NCBI GenBank assembly: GCA_963741305.1
Contig: CAVUHL010000003.1
Location: forward strand, 2,604,001 to 2,668,000
DNA: 64,000 nt
Reading direction: 5' to 3'
From: DATMER01 sp963741305
GTDB taxonomy: Bacteria > Acidobacteriota > Thermoanaerobaculia > Multivoradales > UBA5704
Shown here in pieces: positions 42,077 to 48,815 of the stretch. The translations under genes and the position numbers were made by a program. The notes under the pieces are model-generated. The model did not search any database. It was given only the letters and a program-made list of their open reading frames with translations, and was not told the origin of the DNA. Every line of letters starts with the position of its first letter. Positions within the stretch are counted from its first letter, which is position 1.

Positions 42077-44477
42077 TCTTCCACGCCCCCCGTCCGTGCG
42101 TGAAGGCGAAGAGGGTCCGCGTGTTGCCGGCCCCCTTCAGGACTGTCACCCACGAAGTGATGACATTCGCGAAGCCCGTGTTCTCCACCAGCCAGTTGGC
42201 TCCCCCATCCTTGGAGACGAAGACGCCCAGATCGGTGCCCAGGTATAGCTGCCGGCTGTCCACCGGGTCCACGGCGATGGCGTTCACGGGCAGGTCGGGG
42301 AGGGCGCCGATGCCCTTCCCGTCGATCCCGGTCCAGGTGGCTCCCCCATCCGTGCTCTTCCAGACATGGGTCCCGCCGAAGTTCGAGTACGTGGCATAGA
42401 CGACGGCCGGGTCGTTCGGATCGAACGCCACGGACGAGACGAACCCTTTGCGGGGCTGCGCCGAGGGCCAGGCCGTGTCCGCCGTCGAGGTCCGGGCCGA
42501 GGAGGTCCGATGGATGAAGCCCTCGCTCGTACCGGCGAGCACCCGGTCGGGGTCTGATGGCGAGACGGCGAGGGTGCTCACGGAGCCGGTCAGCTGATCG
42601 CTGGCCTTGCTCCAGCTCCCCGCCGCATCGGTCGTGCGCCACATGTGGGCGCCGCCAGTCCAAAGCCGCTTCGGGTCCGAAGAGTCCAGGACGAACGGGG
42701 TGACGAAGAGGAACTTGTCCGCCGTATCGATGCCATTCGTGGCATCGGCGTAGTTCTCCCACCCGTCCGTGGACTTGTAGAGCGAGAGATTGGTGAGGCT
42801 GGCGTAGAGGACGTCGGTGTCGTCCGGGCTCACTGCCACATAACCGGCATCGCCTGTCACCAGGACGTCCCAGTTTGGATCTCCGCTCCCCCGCACCACG
42901 CCGGTATCCTGGGAACCGCCGATCCAGGTGGCGCCGTCGGGATAGGTCGTGCCGTAGTAGAACTGGGTCACCCCATACCCGTTGTTGAGGTTTTCCCACT
43001 CCGATTGCGAGGCTTCCGGCGTGCAAACGGCGGCAGCGCTCGTCACGGGCGGGGCGAGCGCGTCCTGGGTCTGAAAGATCCCGCCGTCGTTGGCCACGAA
43101 CAGTGTCTTGTTGGCAGCGCCGTCGTACTGCGGATGGAAGACCAGGGCGTGCTGGTCGGCATGGACATAGCCTTTCGTATCGCCCCACCAATACGACATC
43201 AGGCCCCAGCTCTTGCCCGCATCATCCGAGCGGAAGAGATCGATGCCTCCGGCCCAGACGCGGTCCGGGTTCACGGGATCGACCGCGACCGTGTTGTCGT
43301 ACCACCCCTGGTTGTAAAAGCCAGCGTACTCGCCGCTGCACTCGGTCAGCGCGAAGAAGGCGTTGGTGAGCAGGACCCGGCTCAGCTTGTTGGGGTCCGT
43401 GTTGCGGACCTGCGCGGCCCAGTTCCTGCCGCCGTTGTCTGAGCGGAAGACGGCATGGAGCCCCCAGTGGAGATTGCCAGTGGTGTTGGTCGAAGCCAGG
43501 GCGTAGACGACGTCCTGGTCCGAAGGGGCTATGGCGAGGGTGGTCCGTCCCATATCGGGCTCGGAGAGCACCTTCTCCCATCCACCACGGCGCTCGGCGG
43601 CTTCATTCCCCCAGACCGCGGAAGTGCCTTTGCGGGTGCCGCACGAGGTGAGCAGGTGATCGGACTTCCTGTCGGTTCGGAGCGCGAGGTCGAGGCAGCC
43701 GCCATAGACCTTGGGCGAGAGCACGCGCGCCCAGGTGCGTCCCCGGTCCTTGGAGCGCCAGACGCCGGACCGGGTGGCGGCGTAGACTCGGCGCGGATCG
43801 CGCGGGCTCACCACGAGGTCGTTCACGTAATAGAAGAACGGGTTGTCGGTCGAATGGAGCCGCTCCCAGGTGACGCCCCCATCCGTGGTCTTGAAGATGC
43901 CGGCTCCGCGCACCGCGTCCTCGTTGAAGAAGCCCTCGCCGGTGCCTGCATAAACAATGTCCGAGTTGGACGGGTCCATGACGAGGGAGCCGATCGCGAG
44001 GTTGGGAGCGAGGTCGTCGAGCGGAGTCCACGAGAGGCCGCCGTCGGTGGTCTTCCAGACGCCTCCGGCAACCCCACCCGCGAACATGGTCTTGGGCGAC
44101 TTGGGATCGACGATCAGGGCGCGGGTGCGTCCGCCGACATTGCCCGGCCCCAGGGATGACCAGGCGCCGAGGGTTTCATCCGCCGCAGCGTAGGAGATCC
44201 CGCGCCCGGCCAGCTCCTCCCGGGACGGCAGGAAGTCCCGGATGCGAAGCGAGTGGCCGCGCATGACCCGCATGCGCCGCATGGCCTCGAAGTAGAGGTC
44301 CACGGGGATGGCAAACTTCCCCACCGGCGCACGCCGGAGGCGGAAGTAGTCGTGGCCGCCATGCGGATAGTTCTCCCGGGTTGGCCGCTTCGGAGGCTGG
44401 GCCATCGAGATGGTTGCCGCAGCCAGACAGAGAAAAAACAGACCCAGCCGGATCGACACACCTGTTCGAAGGGACAT
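42060..44477 (-). CDS. Secreted BNR/sortilin-type beta-propeller protein
   Basis: 805 residues with a signal peptide (cleavage near SMAQPP). Repeated BNR/Asp-box motifs of the form KTTDGGLSW, KTTDGGVTW, RSKDRGRTW, RSDNGGRNW, RSDDAGKSW, KSTDGGATW and SKDGGANW occur throughout, each preceded by a 'DPxxxxxxYAG' strand. This is the pattern of glycosyl-hydrolase BNR and VPS10/sortilin propellers, probably two propellers. Such proteins are exported and often bind or process polymers, but no catalytic residues can be assigned, so the function is open. ATG 44477 precedes a clean signal sequence. It is divergent from the small gene at 44530. Confidence 0.85.
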   Translation of the reverse strand: MSLRTGVSIRLGLFFLCLAAATISMAQPPKRPTRENYPHGGHDYFRLRRAPVGKFAIPVDLYFEAMRRMRVMRGHSLRIRDFLPSREELAGRGISYAAADETLGAWSSLGPGNVGGRTRALIVDPKSPKTMFAGGVAGGVWKTTDGGLSWTPLDDLAPNLAIGSLVMDPSNSDIVYAGTGEGFFNEDAVRGAGIFKTTDGGVTWERLHSTDNPFFYYVNDLVVSPRDPRRVYAATRSGVWRSKDRGRTWARVLSPKVYGGCLDLALRTDRKSDHLLTSCGTRKGTSAVWGNEAAERRGGWEKVLSEPDMGRTTLAIAPSDQDVVYALASTNTTGNLHWGLHAVFRSDNGGRNWAAQVRNTDPNKLSRVLLTNAFFALTECSGEYAGFYNQGWYDNTVAVDPVNPDRVWAGGIDLFRSDDAGKSWGLMSYWWGDTKGYVHADQHALVFHPQYDGAANKTLFVANDGGIFQTQDALAPPVTSAAAVCTPEASQSEWENLNNGYGVTQFYYGTTYPDGATWIGGSQDTGVVRGSGDPNWDVLVTGDAGYVAVSPDDTDVLYASLTNLSLYKSTDGWENYADATNGIDTADKFLFVTPFVLDSSDPKRLWTGGAHMWRTTDAAGSWSKASDQLTGSVSTLAVSPSDPDRVLAGTSEGFIHRTSSARTSTADTAWPSAQPRKGFVSSVAFDPNDPAVVYATYSNFGGTHVWKSTDGGATWTGIDGKGIGALPDLPVNAIAVDPVDSRQLYLGTDLGVFVSKDGGANWLVENTGFANVITSWVTVLKGAGNTRTLFAFTHGRGAWKITLEN

Positions 44478-44529
44478 CGGAAGGCCTCCTGGGGATTACC
44501 GCTAGAATTTACCATGAGGGAGGTCGGCA

Positions 44530-44907
44530 ATGAGAGAGCGTTTCGGAGACTGGGGAGCAGAGCTTTCCGATGCGGAGTTTGCGTGCGCGCTGGCCGCGGC
44601 GGGGGCGCTCTGGGCCCTACAGCCCCCGCGGGGGGTCACCCTGAAGCCGGAGCTCCTCGCTTCCCGCCTGTGGCTCATCCGGACCCCCTCGGGAATCCTT
44701 CCCTGGCGCCTGCACCAGCCTTCGCCGCGGTTCGATGCCCGGCTCCTTCTGGAGGCTTGGCGCTCCTTCCAGGCTTTCACCGGCCAGGAGGGCTTCCGAA
44801 TCGAGGTCCAGGCCAGCGGGGTCAAGCTCCCCTGGGTCCTGAAGCAGCTCTCCCGGCCGGAGGTCGGAGCCACTTCCGTGGAGAGTTGGGACCCGAAGCC
44901 CCGGTAG
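44530..44907 (+). CDS. Small hypothetical protein
   Basis: 125 residues, no recognised family, no signal peptide or membrane helix. ATG 44530 has an excellent Shine-Dalgarno (GGGAGG, six to seven bases upstream), and codon use matches real genes of the window, so I regard it as expressed. The sequence is rich in Trp, Leu and Arg (WALQPPRGV, LWLIRTPSG, FRIEVQASG). It ends in TAG; the same frame stays open for about 465 bases more through the 21-bp repeat array, where it would encode a heptapeptide repeat. A link between the two is possible but not shown. Confidence 0.65.
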   Translation: MRERFGDWGAELSDAEFACALAAAGALWALQPPRGVTLKPELLASRLWLIRTPSGILPWRLHQPSPRFDARLLLEAWRSFQAFTGQEGFRIEVQASGVKLPWVLKQLSRPEVGATSVESWDPKPR

Positions 44908-44938
44908 GCTACCTCTGAGCCTCTGAAGCGCGAATTCT

Positions 44939-45343
44939 TCGGACCAAAGCCCGAATTTATCGGACAAAAGCTCAGAGAAATCGGACTACAGCACCGATTC
45001 ATCGGACATCTTCCTGAATTTATCGGACCAACTCCCGAATTTTTCGGACTAAACTCCGAATTTATCGGACCAACTTCTGAATTCATCGGACAGATTCGTG
45101 AAGTTTTCGGACCACGGCGAGAAGTTTTCGGACTGCAGTGGAGCAAGCTCGGACTACAGCCGAGAGTTTTCGGACCAGAGCCGAGAGTTTTCGGACTACG
45201 GCGAAGAGGTATCGGACTACCGCGGAGCAAGTTCGGACTACCGTGTCGCAAGTTCGGACAGCTACGGAGCAAGCTCGGACAGCTACAGAGAGTTTTCGGA
45301 CAGCTACAGAGAGTTTTCGGACAGCTGCGAAGAGTTTTCGGAC
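44939..45343 (+). repeat. 20-copy array of TCGGAC at exact 21-bp spacing
   Basis: TCGGAC occurs at 44939 and every 21 bases to 45338 (20 copies, no deviation). The 15 bases between vary, but those just before the core are T-rich (GAATTTA, GAAGTTT, GAGAGTTT). The right-hand copies are nearly identical to each other, showing local duplication; the left half is more diverged. Exact 21-bp phase equals two helical turns. It fills the gap between the small gene and the GMC oxidoreductase. Several frames are open through it on both strands, as expected for a 7-codon period. Confidence 0.95.
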
Positions 45344-45390
45344 AGCTCGGCGCCCCCAATCTTGCCGCATCTTGACGTAAACTTAGTCTG

Positions 45391-47031
45391 ATGGCGGCAA
45401 ACTCCTACGAGTACGACTTCATCGTCGTCGGCTCCGGCTTCGGGGGCAGCGTGTCGGCGTTGCGGTTGTCGGAGAAGGGCTACCGCGTGCTGGTCGTCGA
45501 GGCCGGCAAGCGCTGGCGGACGGAGGACTTCCCGAAAACCAGCTGGAGCCTGCGCAAGTTCCTCTGGATGCCCGCCTTGTTCTGCTACGGCATCCAGCGC
45601 CTGACGCTGCTGCGCGACGTGCTGGTGCTCTCGGGCGCGGGAGTGGGCGGCGGCTCGCTGGTCTACGCCAACACCCACCTCGTGCCCAAGGACGAGGCCT
45701 TCCGTCGTGGCACTTGGCCCGCCGGCATCAATTGGAAGGAGCGCCTCGCTCCGCATTACGAGACCGCGAAGCGGATGCTCGGCGTCGTGCCCAACGCGCA
45801 CTACTCGCCGGGAGACCGCGAGCTCCTCCAGTTCGCCCGCCACATCGGCAAGGAGGACACCTTCGAGCCTACCCATGTGGGCGTGCTCTTCGGGGACGAG
45901 CCTGGCAGGCAGGTGCCCGATCCCTACTTCGGCGGCGAGGGGCCGGAGCGCGCCACCTGCACCTTCTGCGGCGGCTGCATGGTGGGCTGCCGGCACAACG
46001 CCAAGAACACACTGGACAAGAACTACCTCTGGTTCGCCGAAAAGCTCGGCACCGAGATCCTCCCCGAGACGCGGGTGACCGATGTCCGTCCTGATGACGG
46101 CGCGGGTTATGTAGTCTCCGTCGAAAGCTCGACGCGCAAGCTCTTCAGGCGCCGCCGGACGATCCGGGCGCGGGGCGTGGTCTTCGCGGCCGGCGCGCTG
46201 GGGACGGTGAACCTCCTCCTCCAGTGCCGCGACCGGGGATCGCTCCCCCGGCTCTCGCCCGCCTTGGGGAGCTACGTGCGCACCAACAGCGAGATCATCT
46301 GCGGCGTCACGGCACGGCACGGCAAGGTGGACTACTCCCGCGGCATCGCCATCGCCGCCGGCTTCCACCCCGATCCGGACACCTATGTCGAGACGGTCCG
46401 CTACTCGGCGGGCTCGGATGCCATGAGCAGCCTGGCCACGCTGTTGACCGGCGAGGGCACCCACCTCACGCGTCCCTTGAAGTGGCTCGCCACCTGCGCG
46501 CGGCATCCGGTGGACTTCGTGCGCAGCCTGAACCCCATGGGCTGGGCGAAGCGCTCGACGATCATCCTGGTGATGCAGAACCTGGACAACTCGCTCCGGC
46601 TGGTGCGGGAGCGCCGCTGGTTGTGGCCGTTCCAGAAGAGCCTGACCAGCCGCCGCGATCCGGGCCAGCCGGGGATCCCGAGCTACCTCCCCATCGCCAA
46701 CGACGCCGCCCGCTACATGGCGGAGCGCATGGACGCCTTCCCGTCGAGCGCGGTCAACGAGGTGCTGTTGAACGTCCCCACGACCGCCCACATCCTCGGA
46801 GGCGCCCACATGGCTTCCAAACCGGAGGAGGGGGTCATCGACGCCCAAAGCCGGGTCTATGGCTACCAGGACCTGTACGTGGTGGACGGCGCCATGGTCC
46901 CAAGCAACCTCGGGGTGAACCCGAGCCTGACCATCACGGCCATGGCCGAGCACGCCATGAGCCATGTGCCGTTGAAGGAGCCCGAGTGGGGGCTCCGGCC
47001 TCTGCCGCCCCAGGCACGGGCGGCCCTGTAA
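45391..47031 (+). CDS. GMC-family FAD oxidoreductase (cholesterol-oxidase-like)
   Basis: 546 residues. An N-terminal FAD-binding Rossmann fold (DFIVVGSGFGGSVSALRL) is followed by a GGGSLVYAN block and the C-terminal GMC signature region with PTTAHILGGAHM and NPSLTITAMAEHAM. The cysteine motif CTFCGGCMVGCRHNAKN, seen in ChoD-like members, lies around residue 190. The enzyme likely oxidises a sterol-like or other alcohol using FAD; the substrate is unknown. There is no signal peptide. ATG 45391 starts just before the Rossmann strand, and no good Shine-Dalgarno is visible. The 21-bp array lies directly upstream. An oxoamine synthase-like gene follows after 98 bases. Confidence 0.88.
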   Translation: MAANSYEYDFIVVGSGFGGSVSALRLSEKGYRVLVVEAGKRWRTEDFPKTSWSLRKFLWMPALFCYGIQRLTLLRDVLVLSGAGVGGGSLVYANTHLVPKDEAFRRGTWPAGINWKERLAPHYETAKRMLGVVPNAHYSPGDRELLQFARHIGKEDTFEPTHVGVLFGDEPGRQVPDPYFGGEGPERATCTFCGGCMVGCRHNAKNTLDKNYLWFAEKLGTEILPETRVTDVRPDDGAGYVVSVESSTRKLFRRRRTIRARGVVFAAGALGTVNLLLQCRDRGSLPRLSPALGSYVRTNSEIICGVTARHGKVDYSRGIAIAAGFHPDPDTYVETVRYSAGSDAMSSLATLLTGEGTHLTRPLKWLATCARHPVDFVRSLNPMGWAKRSTIILVMQNLDNSLRLVRERRWLWPFQKSLTSRRDPGQPGIPSYLPIANDAARYMAERMDAFPSSAVNEVLLNVPTTAHILGGAHMASKPEEGVIDAQSRVYGYQDLYVVDGAMVPSNLGVNPSLTITAMAEHAMSHVPLKEPEWGLRPLPPQARAAL

Positions 47032-47129
47032 CCCCTATCCCTCGGCGCTCCTTCTCCCATCCTTTTGGGTGGCGTAAGGGAAGCGGCCTCACCCTTATCC
47101 TCCCCGCGGACTTGGGGAGAGGAGCAAGC

Positions 47130-48437
47130 ATGAACCGCGAGACCCTGTTGGATTCGAGCCTCGTCGAGGAGGCCTTCGGCAAGCACTTGGGCATGTTCGC
47201 CCATCCCAAGGGCGCCCATCTCACGCAACGCACCCGGCCGCTCGGCGAGTGGATCGACATGCGGGCCCGCCTCAACACCTGGCCCTATGCACGCACGCTT
47301 CAGCAGCCCCCCGGCAACGAGACGCGCCTGGAAAGCCAGAACGGCCGCCAGGTGGAGGGGATCAACTTCGGATCGCAGGACTACCTGGGCCTCGCGTCCC
47401 ATCCCGCGGTCCACGACGCCGCCATGGCCGCCCTGAAGGAATTCGGCCCGCACACTGCCGCGTCCCCGATGCTCCAGGGCAACACCCGCCTCGGCCGGGA
47501 GGTGGAGAGCGCCCTCGGCGACCTGCTCCAGATGGAGGACGTGCTGCTCTTCCCCACCGGCTGGGCCGCGGGCTTCGGCACCATCACCGGCCTCGTACGG
47601 CCGACGGACACCATCGTGATCGACCAGCTCGCGCATGCCTGCCTGCTGCAGGGCGCCAGGGCCGCCACCCCGAACGTCTACCTCTTCCGCCACAACGACG
47701 TCGAGGCCCTGCGGCATCGCCTGGGAAAGATCCGCAGCAAGGACACGGAGAATGCCATCCTCGTCGTGTCCGAGGGGCTGTTCTCCATGGATTCGGACAG
47801 CCCGGACATCGCGCTTCTCCAGGCGGCCTGCCGCGAGTTCGGCGCCGTCCTCATGATGGACGTGGCCCACGACCTCGGCGCTTCCGGCCCCGGCGGCACC
47901 GGCCAGATCGGGCTGCAGGACATGCTCGGCCAGGTCGACCTCGTGATGGGCAGCTTCTCCAAGGCCTTCGCGAGCAACGGCGGCTTCGTGGCGACCAACG
48001 ACCGCTCGGTCCGCCAGTACCTGGGGATCTACGGCGGCACGCACATGTACTCGAACGGGTTCTCCCCGTTGCAGGCGGGCGTGGTGCTGAAGGCGCTCGA
48101 CATCGTCCGCAGCCCCGAGGGCGCGGTCCTGCGCGAGCAGTCTTTCGACAACATCATCCGGCTGCGCGCCGGGTTCGACGTGCGCGGCATCGAATGCCTG
48201 GGCGAGCCGAGCAACGTGGTCCCGGTGATTGCCGGCGATGACGCCGTGGGCAGGTGGACGAGCCGGATGCTGGAGGAGAACGGCCTCATCGCGAACCTGG
48301 TGGAGTTCCCGGCCGTGCCCCGCGGACGGGCTCGCTTCCGCTTCCAGGTGATGGCCACCCATTCGGCACAGCAGATCGACCAGGGAGTCGACCTCTTCTG
48401 CCGCTGCCTGGACGAGGCGAAGGGAATGATGGGCTAG
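47130..48437 (+). CDS. Alpha-oxoamine synthase-like PLP enzyme (SPT/KBL/BioF family)
   Basis: 435 residues. The order GINFGSQDYLGLASHP, GSPML-type loop (AASPMLQGNTRLG), and the PLP lysine in GSFSKAFAS (about residue 278) matches the alpha-oxoamine synthase family, which condenses an amino acid with an acyl-CoA and loses CO2. The usual DEAHSxG cofactor motif reads DVAHDLGASG, an unusual change that marks a divergent subgroup. It could be a serine palmitoyltransferase-like or other condensing enzyme. The true start is ATG 47130 with GAGAGGAG upstream, although the frame is open further left. It shares the CTAG at its end with the opposing small gene. Confidence 0.85.
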   Translation: MNRETLLDSSLVEEAFGKHLGMFAHPKGAHLTQRTRPLGEWIDMRARLNTWPYARTLQQPPGNETRLESQNGRQVEGINFGSQDYLGLASHPAVHDAAMAALKEFGPHTAASPMLQGNTRLGREVESALGDLLQMEDVLLFPTGWAAGFGTITGLVRPTDTIVIDQLAHACLLQGARAATPNVYLFRHNDVEALRHRLGKIRSKDTENAILVVSEGLFSMDSDSPDIALLQAACREFGAVLMMDVAHDLGASGPGGTGQIGLQDMLGQVDLVMGSFSKAFASNGGFVATNDRSVRQYLGIYGGTHMYSNGFSPLQAGVVLKALDIVRSPEGAVLREQSFDNIIRLRAGFDVRGIECLGEPSNVVPVIAGDDAVGRWTSRMLEENGLIANLVEFPAVPRGRARFRFQVMATHSAQQIDQGVDLFCRCLDEAKGMMG

Positions 48438-48718
48438 CCCGGCAGTAGGGCCGGAACCATGAGGAAGAAGACTACGTAGGCGGCGAGCAGCACGCGCATG
48501 GCGCCGCAGAGCCGGATCAGGGGACGGTCTTCCAGGTAGCGGTCGCGGCGCCGCAGCAGGAAACCCAGGATCGCCAGCTCGCGGACCGAGGTCCGTCCCA
48601 AAGCCGCCCAGAGCAGCGGATGGCGGCCGGAAAGACCGGCACAGAGCTGCTCTGCCATCCGCCACCAGAGCAGGACAGACAGCCAATAGACACAGAACAG
48701 TCCAGGAAAGACCGGCAC
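48434..48718 (-). CDS. Small membrane protein, unknown function
   Basis: 94 residues with an N-terminal hydrophobic segment (PVFPGLFCVYWLSVLLWW), a basic middle (LLRRRDRYLEDRP) and a C-terminal helix (LLAAYVVFFLMVPALL), suggesting two membrane passes. No family recognised. Its stop codon and that of the oxoamine synthase share one CTAG on opposite strands. Support is moderate: composition and topology look real, but no strong ribosome-binding site is seen. Confidence 0.5.
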   Translation of the reverse strand: MPVFPGLFCVYWLSVLLWWRMAEQLCAGLSGRHPLLWAALGRTSVRELAILGFLLRRRDRYLEDRPLIRLCGAMRVLLAAYVVFFLMVPALLPG

Positions 48719-48776
48719 CGGGCCACCTCGCCATTCAAGAAGCTGCTGATTGGGTGAAGCGCCGCGAGGATAGCAC

Positions 48777-48800
48777 GCCGCCGGCCCTGGGACCGGCGGC
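48777..48800 (-). terminator. Hairpin downstream of the LamG gene
   Basis: GCCGCCGG and CCGGCGGC form an 8-bp GC stem around an 8-base loop, 16 bases past the stop of the LamG gene. No T-run follows, so it may be a factor-assisted terminator or simple mRNA end protection. Confidence 0.45.
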
Positions 48801-48815
48801 GATCGGAAGGCAGGT

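Noticed and set aside
44939..45343. CRISPR array
   Set aside because: The conserved part is only six bases, pitch is 21 bp, fillers resemble each other and no cas gene is nearby.
44502..45380. Repeat-encoded proteins (SDSYREF-, SPKTLGS- and VRKLSAV-type heptads) in several frames of the TCGGAC array
   Set aside because: A 21-bp period leaves several frames open on both strands at once; no ribosome-binding site or codon bias singles one out, so they are not called as genes.
47083..47122. Second copy of the hemC/hemD palindromic element upstream of the oxoamine synthase
   Set aside because: Only short C/G-rich resemblance (CTCACCC...GGGGAGAGG), no perfect arms; too weak to call.
46224..47129. 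Long N-terminal extension of the oxoamine synthase reading frame
   Set aside because: It overlaps the GMC gene in another frame and is Pro/Arg/His-rich; the real start ATG 47130 has a good ribosome-binding site.
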